From IMG/VR virus record IMGVR_UViG_3300050821_016501, positions 1-33,368 of that record: DNA of 33,368 nucleotides; one strand, given 5' to 3'. A model generated the notes under the pieces. The model saw only the letters and a program-made list of their open reading frames with translations, searched no databases and was not told the origin of the DNA. This DNA comes from a virus. A program made the position numbers and the translations under genes. The first letter of the stretch is position 1. Every line of letters begins with the position of its first letter. Below, one piece after another: positions 7,649-14,055 of this stretch.

Positions 7649-7862
7649 CTTCAACGACAAAATCGAGATCCCGCGGATGCGTGGCGTAAGGGGAATACTT
7701 CATGAAATCGTCCCAATTCCCGTCGCAATTGTAGACCACAAAGATCCATCCCTCGTTCCAGCTTCTGATCCGGCCCATCTCTTTCTTCGTCCAACCTTCC
7801 CGGTTGTAGACCACCCAACGACCGACATCTTCGGGATCTTTTAAATGCTCAATTTCGATCAT
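7638..7862 (-). CDS. Conserved-type small phage protein, 74 aa
   Basis: ATG 7862 overlaps the stop of the holin-like gene (ATGA). The product is a compact beta protein with the pattern 'W-V-V-Y....G..E.GRI.SWN.GWIFVVYNCDGNWDDF..Y...A..P.DLDF'. This pattern is familiar from many uncharacterised small phage proteins. No catalytic site is evident. The recall of the pattern is from memory and no family name is claimed. Confidence 0.65.
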   Translation of the reverse strand: MIEIEHLKDPEDVGRWVVYNREGWTKKEMGRIRSWNEGWIFVVYNCDGNWDDFMKYSPYATHPRDLDFVVEDGR

Positions 7863-8137
7863 GCTTTTTCCGGCGGCTTTTTGGATCCGCCATTTTTCTG
7901 GTCCACGTACCGATCGACGGAACGCAAGCCGGCCAACCCGAAAACCAGGGCTGTCACCGACTGGAAAAAGGGCCCGATGAACTTGAATTCGTTAATGTGA
8001 TTGCGGATCGACGGGAATTGATCTGCCATGATCAACAGACCAATTCCCACGATCGGCACCGTAAAGAAAGTGAACACGGCGCCCCAGCAAAGGAGCACTT
8101 TCCATCGCGGTTCGTCGGTCATTTCCGCTTGAATCAC
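7859..8137 (-). CDS. Holin-like two-span membrane protein
   Basis: The first start is GTG 8137 with a GAGG sequence about six bases upstream. ATG 8122 is the alternative (five residues shorter). Two hydrophobic spans are seen at about residues 15-38 (LLCWGAVFTFFTVPIVGIGLLI) and 53-70 (FIGPFFQSVTALVFGLAGL), followed by a charged tail with DQKNGGSKKPPEKA. The 'ALVFGLAGLRSVDRYVDQKNG' ending resembles class II/III phage holins ('GLRT.EK..G'). If so, it forms the timed lesion in the inner membrane for lysis, but no endolysin is visible next to it. Confidence 0.5.
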   Translation of the reverse strand: MIQAEMTDEPRWKVLLCWGAVFTFFTVPIVGIGLLIMADQFPSIRNHINEFKFIGPFFQSVTALVFGLAGLRSVDRYVDQKNGGSKKPPEKA

Positions 8138-8144
8138 GAACGCC

Positions 8145-8312
8145 TCACAAAGGCAAGATTTTCCGTTTTTCGGTCAGTTGCTTGGCTTTCCAGAAACACT
8201 CCCAATGGAAATATTCATCGTCAACGGCAACCGACTCGCCCGAATGGCGCACCTTTAAACAGATATACTCGCCTTCCAGGACCGGTTCCCCACAGAAAAC
8301 GCAAGTTATCAT
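8145..8312 (-). CDS. Small zinc-finger-like protein, 55 aa
   Basis: A short frame from ATG 8312 to TGA 8145 encodes MITCVFCGEPVLEGEYICLK... with C4-x2-C7 and H36-x2-C39 (FHWECF). This spacing makes a treble-clef or LIM-like zinc site. Its start overlaps the previous gene's stop (ATGA), which strongly supports it as real. It may be DNA-, RNA- or protein-binding, and the function is unknown. Confidence 0.65.
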   Translation of the reverse strand: MITCVFCGEPVLEGEYICLKVRHSGESVAVDDEYFHWECFWKAKQLTEKRKILPL

Positions 8313-8764
8313 GCCTGTTCTTTCTCCTTGGCGTTGGCTCTCTTCTTGTCGGCCAGGATTTGCTGCATCAGGCGAAACCTGCGCAAATTTTCCAGTTCAT
8401 CTTCGGGATAAGGCGCCAAGGTGATCAGGCGAAGAAAGAGAGCAGCATGGAAATTCTTGAAAAACTCCATGAAATCCGGCGGGAGATAATCGCCGTGCTG
8501 ATAATCGGGATCGTTGCTGTCGGTCCCGCTCGGATCATCGAGAAACTTGGCTCGAGCCAGATTCCGCTGTAGCTCCTCCTTTTTGAAGAGATAAAGAAGG
8601 CAAGCAAGACTGAAATAATCGCGACCGCGATGCGGCCGCACCATATGATTGTTTTCGTAGAGCTTCTGCCAGGAAGGTTCCAGGGATTCGCGATCCAGAT
8701 AAAGATCGTCACCGTCGAAGAACAATTGGTGTTCCATATTTCTAGGCTGATTTTGGTTATTCAT
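8309..8764 (-). CDS. Hypothetical helical protein, 151 aa
   Basis: The chosen start is ATG 8764 (MNNQNQPRN...). ATG 8737 (MEHQLFFDGDD...) is equally possible, and neither has a Shine-Dalgarno. Acidic and aromatic segments alternate with helices (DYFSLACLLYLFKKEELQRN). The C-terminus is Lys/Ala/Glu-rich. No domain is recognised. The stop overlaps the start of the zinc-finger-like gene. Confidence 0.6.
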   Translation of the reverse strand: MNNQNQPRNMEHQLFFDGDDLYLDRESLEPSWQKLYENNHMVRPHRGRDYFSLACLLYLFKKEELQRNLARAKFLDDPSGTDSNDPDYQHGDYLPPDFMEFFKNFHAALFLRLITLAPYPEDELENLRRFRLMQQILADKKRANAKEKEQA

Positions 8765-8800
8765 GCAGGGGAAAAATTCGAGCAAAAAAGGGAAACGCCT

Positions 8801-9433
8801 TCAAGCATCTTTTTGCGATCTTTCGGCGTAAATCCTGGCCAAGACCCGCGAACTAGCCTGCATCGGATCGACCTCGATGGAGCGCAGAAAACGCAGGAAA
8901 ACGGTTTTCTCCTCCTCGGTGGGAAGGAGAACCCCTAACCGCCGAAGTGCTCGATGGGCTTTCCCCATCTGACCGCGACTAAATTCGGGAGGAGGCATCG
9001 GGATGACATTACCAGGTTGCCTGGCGGCACGGCGCCGAGCTTCCCTTTCATAACTCAATTTCGACATCAATTCCCGAGCTTCCGCACTCCGTTTCTTGCC
9101 GTACCAAGGATTATTGGCGCCGCTTTTGGCGGCAGACATCCGGCGCCTGGTTTCATCGGTGAACGGTTTCCGCTTCTTGCCGAGCTTGGCCAGAGCCATC
9201 TTTTGCTTAACCTCCGCGGTTAAAACCGCTCCGCTCCGATTACCTGGCCCGTCGTAGTAAACGACTTGCTTGTGCAGCTTGGCAATCATCTCCTCCAGGT
9301 GCGGATGTTCTCCTCCGTCGCCCGCAGCGATGCGCAGGAGCCAAATCGAGAGCCGATAACGCTGGGTCCAAGGCATCAGAACGCCTTGATCAAACTCAGG
9401 ATCGCCGATCCCGAAAGGGTGCGCTTCTTGCAT
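8801..9433 (-). CDS. Orphan NUMOD3-type DNA-binding protein
   Basis: This 210-residue protein starts at ATG 9433. Residues about 63-126 carry two to three copies of the NUMOD3 pattern of homing endonucleases: 'LTAEVKQKMALAKLGKKRKP', 'FTDETRRRMSAAKSGANNPW' and 'YGKKRSAEARELMSKLS'. These are the helix-turn elements that contact DNA in GIY-YIG and HNH homing enzymes. Neither a GIY-YIG nor an HNH catalytic core is visible in residues 1-60. The C-terminal 80 residues are helical and basic. It may be the DNA-binding remnant of a homing endonuclease or a repurposed DNA-binding protein. It is the first gene of the leftward cluster. Confidence 0.65.
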   Translation of the reverse strand: MQEAHPFGIGDPEFDQGVLMPWTQRYRLSIWLLRIAAGDGGEHPHLEEMIAKLHKQVVYYDGPGNRSGAVLTAEVKQKMALAKLGKKRKPFTDETRRRMSAAKSGANNPWYGKKRSAEARELMSKLSYEREARRRAARQPGNVIPMPPPEFSRGQMGKAHRALRRLGVLLPTEEEKTVFLRFLRSIEVDPMQASSRVLARIYAERSQKDA

Positions 9434-9434
9434 G

Positions 9435-9452
9435 ATACGCCTTTTTACGCCC
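9435..9452 (+). promoter_or_regulatory. Tandem TTRCGCCT-type repeat (site A)
   Basis: ATACGCCT (9435-9442) and TTACGCCC (9445-9452) are direct repeats spaced exactly 10 bp apart. They lie in the 59-bp gap between the divergent NUMOD3 and beta-helix genes. This is one of four such sites in the window and a probable regulator-binding element. Confidence 0.5.
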
Positions 9453-9492
9453 CAGGCTTGCTATCGGGAAGGATTTTCTGGAACCTGTTTCT

Positions 9493-11244
9493 ATGTATAT
9501 GAAAATCAGTCTCTTTTTACTGCTCCTGGCGACATCGGCCTGGAGCGCAACCAAATACGTAACGCCAAATGGGAGCGGAAACGGAGCAAGCTGGAGTACG
9601 GCCGGCGGGCCTTCCCTGGTCAGTAACGCGGCAGCGGGAGACATCGTCTACCTGGCAGGAGGTTCCTACGGTCCAGGCCTGAGCGTCCCGGCCAGCGGAT
9701 CGGCCTCCGCACCGATCATCGTCAAGCGCGCTACCGCGGCCGATCACGGCTCAGACACCGGTTGGAGTGCCAGCATGGACGCACAAGCCGTTTTCAACTC
9801 CGGTTGGAGCATTACCGGCAAATTTGTGACAGTTGACGGCAACTGCTGGAAACCGCCGGGATTGCCCACCAAGTTCGGGATCAAGATCAGCCACGCATCG
9901 GGCGCCAAGGGGATAGATGCCGGCGGATCGCCCGGGAACCTGACGGTACGGAACGTTGACGTCAACGGTCCCGGGATCAACTCGAGCAAAGCGGAGGCAG
10001 ACGGGATCCACTTTCCGTCGAATTCGACGATTTCTGGGGCGAGCGTTCATGATACAGACGCTCTTCTCTTTGCCTGGAAAGGGAACACGGGAAGTACAAT
10101 CGAGTACTCCTATTTATATAACGCGTCGAGCAATATCGTCTATTCCGGCAATCCCCAGGATCCGCACCCAGACGTGATCTACAGCGGCGGAATGCTCTAC
10201 CAGGGAACGATGCGGTGGTGCGTGGTGGCCAACGTGACTTCTGAGGGAGTGTTCTTCGATCAGGAACAGCCTGGCGACAACATGCTCTTCTACGGCAACA
10301 TCATGTGGCAAGGGGATTGCCAGACCGGGAACACCCCGATCCAGCTCCAGAACGGAGCGAGTTTCGGCAAGGTTTTTCTCTACGGGAACACCTTCTGCGA
10401 CTTCAACAAATCGAATTGCATCGGCCCGGGAACGAGCACGGCCAATGGATCCGCGGTGGTGAACAACTTGTTCATCAATTATCTCCCGAATTGGGATAAA
10501 GGCGTTAACAACAACGGGTTCAGTTCCACCGGGATCGGAACCAACCAGATCATCAATTCCGCTTCACCGTTCGTTACTTCTGGCGATAAGACCTGGGTAA
10601 AAGGTTCCGGCAACCCGCCGGCTACCCGGGTGACCACGGGAGCACCAACCGGCTACTCACCAATCGGCTATGAAACCGCATTCAAACTCGCATCCAACTC
10701 CTGGGCAATCGGGAAAGCTGTCGCTGTACCCGCTGGCTACAATACTGATCTTAACGGCGTTTCTGGGAACAATCTCGGAGCTTTCCAGTCCGGTGGATCC
10801 GCTCCCTCGCCCACTCCATCTCCAAATCCCACCCCAACTCCCACCGCTACACCCGCACCTACCCCCCCTGCCGCCAAGTTCGCGCCTGGCGACACGGTAA
10901 CGCCCACCGCGATCGTTAACGTCCGCAACGCGCCTGGCGGATCGGTGATCGGCCAGCATAACCCAGGCGACCTCGGAACAGTCCAGAGCGGGCCAGAGAT
11001 GGCGCCGTTACCACAGGCAACCAATGTCGCCTGGTACGCAATCTCCTGGAGCTCGGCGCCGGCTGAAGGTTTTACCGGCGATGACGACCTGGCGAAAACC
11101 ACCGCACCACAACCAACGCCAACGCCGGCGCCTACCGCAACGCCAACGCCTAAACCGGTCTCCTGGACGGAATGGACGATCAAGCTGAACGCCGCGCAAA
11201 GCGATTGGATTCAAAAACATCCCCCATACCCTGACGGAGAGTAA
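9493..11244 (+). CDS. Secreted parallel beta-helix protein with SH3-like domain
   Basis: The start is ATG 9493 or ATG 9499, giving 583 or 581 residues. An N-terminal signal peptide is clear (MKISLFLLLLATSAWSA, probable cleavage after Ala). Residues about 25-430 follow the right-handed beta-helix pattern of pectate-lyase-like and tailspike proteins: an opening 'YVTPNGSGNGASW', then repeated N/G-rich short strands such as 'LTVRNVDVNG', 'NMLFYGNIMWQGD' and 'KVFLYGNTFCDF'. A Pro/Thr linker (about 437-460) leads to a bacterial SH3-like domain (about 461-535, 'GDTVTPTAIVNVRNAPGG'). A second PT linker and a short charged tail end the protein. It would be exported and may act on or bind host surface glycans. 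The two-linker layout is typical of bacterial secreted proteins, suggesting acquisition from a host. Confidence 0.75.
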   Translation: MYMKISLFLLLLATSAWSATKYVTPNGSGNGASWSTAGGPSLVSNAAAGDIVYLAGGSYGPGLSVPASGSASAPIIVKRATAADHGSDTGWSASMDAQAVFNSGWSITGKFVTVDGNCWKPPGLPTKFGIKISHASGAKGIDAGGSPGNLTVRNVDVNGPGINSSKAEADGIHFPSNSTISGASVHDTDALLFAWKGNTGSTIEYSYLYNASSNIVYSGNPQDPHPDVIYSGGMLYQGTMRWCVVANVTSEGVFFDQEQPGDNMLFYGNIMWQGDCQTGNTPIQLQNGASFGKVFLYGNTFCDFNKSNCIGPGTSTANGSAVVNNLFINYLPNWDKGVNNNGFSSTGIGTNQIINSASPFVTSGDKTWVKGSGNPPATRVTTGAPTGYSPIGYETAFKLASNSWAIGKAVAVPAGYNTDLNGVSGNNLGAFQSGGSAPSPTPSPNPTPTPTATPAPTPPAAKFAPGDTVTPTAIVNVRNAPGGSVIGQHNPGDLGTVQSGPEMAPLPQATNVAWYAISWSSAPAEGFTGDDDLAKTTAPQPTPTPAPTATPTPKPVSWTEWTIKLNAAQSDWIQKHPPYPDGE

Positions 11245-11247
11245 GCC

Positions 11248-11275
11248 CTGCGCCTGTTTGCGCTTTATTACGCCT
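11248..11275 (+). promoter_or_regulatory. Triple tandem TTRCGCCT-type repeat (site B)
   Basis: CTGCGCCT, TTGCGCTT and TTACGCCT begin at 11248, 11258 and 11268, an exact 10-bp period. They fill the gap between the beta-helix stop and the next rightward gene at 11301. This is the clearest copy of the motif. Confidence 0.55.
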
Positions 11276-11300
11276 TGCTCATGCCGTATTGATCCAGGGT

Positions 11301-11501
11301 ATGCCAAACAAGCTGCCATTCGAAAACCGCCCGGGTTGGGCAATCCTTTACCCGCCGAAAAACAAACAGGATTGGCAAGGCGATTACCTCGGCGTGACCG
11401 CGATCAATGCCGAGAAATATTGGATTACCGCCTGGGAGAAAACGACCGAGCAAGGCGATCGCTACCTCCTGATCAATCTCAAACCGAAAGAAGGTAAATA
11501 A
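11301..11501 (+). CDS. Conserved-type small phage protein, 66 aa
   Basis: ATG 11301 has CAGGG directly upstream. The 66-residue product has the pattern 'GWAILYPPKNKQDWQGDYLG ... YWITAWEKTTEQGDRYLLINLKPKEG'. This resembles a widespread small phage protein type with 'G.L..N..K....PDY.G....dG..Y.l.aW.K....G.kylsl...PK'. It is beta-rich with an OB-like feel and could bind ssDNA, which is an inference. It is the first gene of a rightward run of small genes. Confidence 0.6.
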   Translation: MPNKLPFENRPGWAILYPPKNKQDWQGDYLGVTAINAEKYWITAWEKTTEQGDRYLLINLKPKEGK

Positions 11502-11504
11502 CCT

Positions 11505-11867
11505 ATGCCAAACAACATCCAAACCGATGAGCAATGGCGGGAAACCGTCCTGGAGCTGATCACCAACCCAGAAGCCGCCGGATTCGCGCGAGAGGTCCTG
11601 GGATTCCAAACCGTCACCGAATTACGCAAACTGGTGCGCCACTTCCGCTCGATGCGCCAGAAGCCGGAAGTCACCGGATTAACGGTTGCCGGCCTGAACA
11701 AGGCGGCTTGCATCGACTGGTTACTGGGAACGCCGGGAGTCGAGTTCAAGAGCCATCAATACGTTCCCGAGAAGAAACCTGCCTTGGGCGATCAAATCAA
11801 AGCTGCCTACGGCAGCGAAAAGCAGGAGATCAACTGGGATTCCCTCTTCCAGGGAATGTTGCGATGA
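11505..11867 (+). CDS. Hypothetical helical protein, 120 aa
   Basis: ATG 11505 lies three bases after the previous stop, with AAGG upstream. The sequence is helical throughout (ELITNPEAAGFAREVLGF, ELRKLVRHFRSMRQKPEVTG), with a segment 'AGLNKAACIDWLLGTPGVEF' that looks like a small DNA- or protein-binding helix pair. No family is recognised. The stop overlaps the next start (ATGA). Confidence 0.6.
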   Translation: MPNNIQTDEQWRETVLELITNPEAAGFAREVLGFQTVTELRKLVRHFRSMRQKPEVTGLTVAGLNKAACIDWLLGTPGVEFKSHQYVPEKKPALGDQIKAAYGSEKQEINWDSLFQGMLR

Positions 11868-11947
11868 AAAATAAAGATCATCTCCTGATCGCCAGCGCAA
11901 TCGGCGCCTTCTTGGCCGGCGTTCTCCTCTACTTCATCGGCTTATGA
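11864..11947 (+). CDS. Membrane microprotein, 27 aa
   Basis: MKNKDHLLIASAIGAFLAGV followed by LLYFIGL is one hydrophobic span with a short positively charged N-terminus. Both start and stop are ATGA-coupled with neighbours, which supports it as a real gene despite its size. The role is unknown. Confidence 0.55.
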   Translation: MKNKDHLLIASAIGAFLAGVLLYFIGL

Positions 11948-12144
11948 GAACCAGAAACCCTCAGACCATCGACGAATATCGCCGGCGAGCGCACAATCAC
12001 CAAAACAAAGTGCGCGATTTCCATCGCCTCCTGGCGATGACCGAGACAGCAGAGCGCTTCAGTCAACTAAGCGGGCAAGACCTCTACATCACTCAGCTCT
12101 ACAGCGAATTGCTGGGAAAAATACGAAACCACACGGTGTCATGA
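11944..12144 (+). CDS. Hypothetical basic helical protein, 66 aa
   Basis: ATG 11944 overlaps the previous stop. The product is rich in Arg, His and Gln (TIDEYRRRAHNHQNKVRDFH) and then amphipathic (FSQLSGQDLYITQLYSELLG), predicted as two helices. No domain is recognised. It is coupled to the next gene by ATGA at 12141. Confidence 0.55.
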   Translation: MRTRNPQTIDEYRRRAHNHQNKVRDFHRLLAMTETAERFSQLSGQDLYITQLYSELLGKIRNHTVS

Positions 12145-12293
12145 AACCCTTCTTCTGGTTCGCAATCAGAATCGGCAACTGGAAGTTCGAAAGCGGCAAG
12201 TTCTTCCATTACCGGAAGATCACCGCGCGCAGCGGCAACCTCTCATGGGAACAATGGGATCGAATCTACTTGTTCGGTCCTCCCCCTGATTAA
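12141..12293 (+). CDS. Hypothetical small protein, 50 aa
   Basis: ATG 12141 to TAA 12293 encodes an aromatic-rich peptide (MKPFFWFAIRIGNWKFESGK, later WEQWDRIYLFGPPPD). It is ATGA-coupled to the preceding gene and is the last gene before the terminator at 12316. The function is unknown. Confidence 0.5.
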   Translation: MKPFFWFAIRIGNWKFESGKFFHYRKITARSGNLSWEQWDRIYLFGPPPD

Positions 12294-12315
12294 AGAAAAC
12301 CTACTTGAACTAAAT

Positions 12316-12360
12316 AAGCCGTTTAGTGCGAAATACCGCGCTAAACGGCTTCTTCTTTAT
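12316..12360 (+). terminator. Rho-independent terminator
   Basis: AAGCCGTTTAG and CTAAACGGCTT form an 11-base perfect stem, extended inward by GCG/CGC, and are followed by CTTCTTTAT. It ends the rightward run 11301-12293, 23 bases after the last stop. Confidence 0.75.
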
Positions 12361-12517
12361 GAACGAAATTCCCCCAGGCTCAATCCTCCAATTCTACGGA
12401 GATACTCCCCCACCAGGTTGGCAATGGTGGTCCTCCGCACCAACTGCCAACGAATTCGGTGTCCCTTACCCTAAACCAATCTGGATTATCAAAACAGCAT
12501 ATTACAGGTTACCTTGA
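12359..12517 (+). CDS. Mini tail-collar-like peptide, 52 aa
   Basis: ATG 12359 to TGA 12517 encodes MNEIPPGSILQFYGDTPPPG with WQWW after it, ending in 'PKPIWIIKTAYYRLP'. 'P-G-S-I-x-x-F-x-G-x-x-P-P-G-W' is the hallmark start of phage tail-collar/fibre-tip domains (Phage_Collar), and 'P-x-x-W-I-I-K-T' is the usual end of such fibres. Only these two ends are present and the body is missing. The start codon abuts a terminator and has no ribosome-binding site. It may be a deletion remnant or a tiny fibre-tip peptide. Confidence 0.45.
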   Translation: MNEIPPGSILQFYGDTPPPGWQWWSSAPTANEFGVPYPKPIWIIKTAYYRLP

Positions 12518-12763
12518 ATAGCAGCTATAGGGGTTTCATCACGGAAAGTGGTTGGCATGAAAATATTTTTTGTCGATATCAGACCGGTCCTGGCCTTACC
12601 CACTCCCCCGATTCATACCCCCCTCCCCCCTTCTTTTGCTTCGCGCGCGTGCGCGCGGTGTTACACTATATACAATAGTGTAACATCTTGAACTGTTGTA
12701 ACTCGTTCATAATCAACACTTGAAACAAATTGGCTTAAATTACCATAATTCGCGTTATGGTTT
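12518..12763. promoter_or_regulatory. Non-coding, structure-rich control region (candidate origin)
   Basis: No convincing gene is seen. Four elements follow each other. 12599-12630 has four C-tracts on the plus strand, giving G-quadruplex potential on the minus strand. 12642-12657 is a 16-base alternating CG/TG run with Z-DNA potential. 12659-12685 is an 11-base-arm palindrome. After that comes an AT-rich stretch to about 12840. This mix, placed between oppositely oriented gene groups, fits an origin or a transcription switch, but no iterons are evident. Confidence 0.4.
12659..12685. repeat. Perfect 11-bp inverted repeat
   Basis: TGTTACACTAT-ATACA-ATAGTGTAACA is a perfect palindrome with a five-base centre. 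A half-site-like TTGTAAC lies 10 bases further on. The size fits a dimeric repressor operator or a replication initiator site. There is no T-run, so a terminator is unlikely. Confidence 0.6.
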
Positions 12764-12901
12764 TTAGAAGTTTAACCTTTGATCTTTGTAATCACGCTGC
12801 AACAATTGCTCACCTTGATTGCGTAATATTGAGCTTGTTGTTTTAAGCTTGACTTCTTCTCGTGAACTAGACTCTTTGGAACTCGTTCTTGAGTTGCTCA
12901 T
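12764..12901 (-). CDS. Possible small Ser-rich protein, 45 aa (doubtful)
   Basis: ATG 12901, with AGGTG eight bases upstream, opens 45 codons ending at TAA 12764 (MSNSRTSSKESSSREEVKLK ...). It lies in the AT-rich part of the control region and has low-complexity composition. A chance open frame cannot be excluded. It would be the last gene of the leftward VWA group. Confidence 0.25.
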   Translation of the reverse strand: MSNSRTSSKESSSREEVKLKTTSSILRNQGEQLLQRDYKDQRLNF

Positions 12902-12970
12902 TCGAGCACCTGATTCACGTAGCAATTACACACAGCACTCTCAATTTGCCCGAATGCAAGGCATTGCTTT

Positions 12971-13486
12971 TCATTGCGTGCTTGGAATTGGCTCTGGATC
13001 TGCCGATGGCAGCGCATCGAACATCGCTTTCAGATCCTCCGGTTTGGGTGCGGAAATGTGTTCTTGCCGGCTTGTCACGCCACCAGTAAGTAGTGCGTGT
13101 TTTTCGAGCAGGATAGCAAGGTTCTGCGCCACCTTGTCGATTCCGAGAGTTGCGCCTTCGTCGACCAGGCGATGCGAAAACAGGAGCGACGCTTCTTCGA
13201 GGTTGTGAATGATTTGTTGCCGGCCGGCGTGCAGCAGTTCCGGGAACATCCGGCGAACTTGCAACACGGCATCGTATTGGACCGGGAATTTCGAATGAAC
13301 AACTGCTGGCGGCAAACCGGTCAATAACGCCTGGTAAACTTGCGCGAATAGCGCCGGCTCAGTTTTGAAAAGATGCCGAGCATATCCAAATGCGGCCTGA
13401 TTGGGGAATTCGTGCAGGGGCCGATCGAAAACCTGGCCGAGCTTAACCGCGAACTCGACCAGTTTAGCTTTCTCATCCTCGTTCAT
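12971..13486 (-). CDS. TerS-like or DNA-binding helical protein
   Basis: ATG 13486 gives 171 residues. ATG 13543 would add 19 residues but overlap the upstream gene by 32 bases. The N-terminus looks like a helix-turn-helix region (AFGYARHLFKTEPALFAQVY, PPAVVHSKFPVQYDAVLQVR). It is followed by a helical section ending 'NLAILLEKHALLTGGVTSRQ'. That resembles the 'alai..dK..ll.Gepts' ending of many phage small-terminase-like and HTH proteins. It may recognise DNA for packaging or act as a regulator. It lies far from TerL, which argues against a simple TerS call. Confidence 0.55.
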   Translation of the reverse strand: MNEDEKAKLVEFAVKLGQVFDRPLHEFPNQAAFGYARHLFKTEPALFAQVYQALLTGLPPAVVHSKFPVQYDAVLQVRRMFPELLHAGRQQIIHNLEEASLLFSHRLVDEGATLGIDKVAQNLAILLEKHALLTGGVTSRQEHISAPKPEDLKAMFDALPSADPEPIPSTQ

Positions 13487-13511
13487 TGGGACGGGATTAA
13501 GCCGCAATAGT

Positions 13512-13769
13512 TCAGGTGGTGCCTTTGCCCTCTTCCTTCTCATCGTTGTACGCACGGTAGCGAAGCGTACTGGGATCGATCGCATCGGGCAACACCTGAC
13601 CGAATTTATGCAACAACGCGTAGAGCCGGTTAGTGATTTCGTGGAGCTCCACACAATCAGCCATCATCTGGTTCCGCACCCTTGGATCATTGAGCTCCGC
13701 GGATTTCCGGTTCAAACGCTCGGCATAAGCGACTGTTCGCTCGAGGTAGGAAGCGATCTGTTTAGTCAT
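13512..13769 (-). CDS. Hypothetical helical protein, 85 aa
   Basis: ATG 13769 lies two bases after the previous stop. The protein is almost fully helical (QIASYLERTVAYAERLNRKS, then DCVELHEITNRLYALLHKFG) with a charged tail (DEKEEGKGTT). A coiled-coil dimer is likely. No family is recognised. It is co-transcribed with the VWA gene. Confidence 0.6.
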   Translation of the reverse strand: MTKQIASYLERTVAYAERLNRKSAELNDPRVRNQMMADCVELHEITNRLYALLHKFGQVLPDAIDPSTLRYRAYNDEKEEGKGTT

Positions 13770-13771
13770 CT

Positions 13772-14053
13772 TCAGTTATTCTCGATTGGGACTGCCTGGA
13801 CGACTCCGTTGGACATTGCCCACAAGGCGTCGGCAAATCCGCACTTCCATGCCATTTCGGCGAATTCATCCAGGAACTTCTGAAAGTTTTCGGCTCTCAC
13901 CAGTGGGTCAGTTTTCACCTCATCCCTCAATTTCTCGACCTGTTCGACCATGTGTGAGAGGAGCGATTCGGTCAGCGAGGTTGCACGGACTTCCTGGATT
14001 GTTTTCCAATACCGTTCTACGGCCTGATCAGCGGTGATCGATTGTGTAGGCAT
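13772..14053 (-). CDS. Hypothetical helical protein, 93 aa
   Basis: ATG 14053 lies two bases after the VWA stop. Several amphipathic helices are seen (ADQAVERYWKTIQEVRATSL, MVEQVEKLRDEVKTDPLVRA). The segment 'FAEMAWKCGFADALWAMSNG' is conserved-looking, with one Cys. The function is unknown. It could partner the VWA protein. Confidence 0.6.
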   Translation of the reverse strand: MPTQSITADQAVERYWKTIQEVRATSLTESLLSHMVEQVEKLRDEVKTDPLVRAENFQKFLDEFAEMAWKCGFADALWAMSNGVVQAVPIENN

Positions 14054-14055
14054 GA

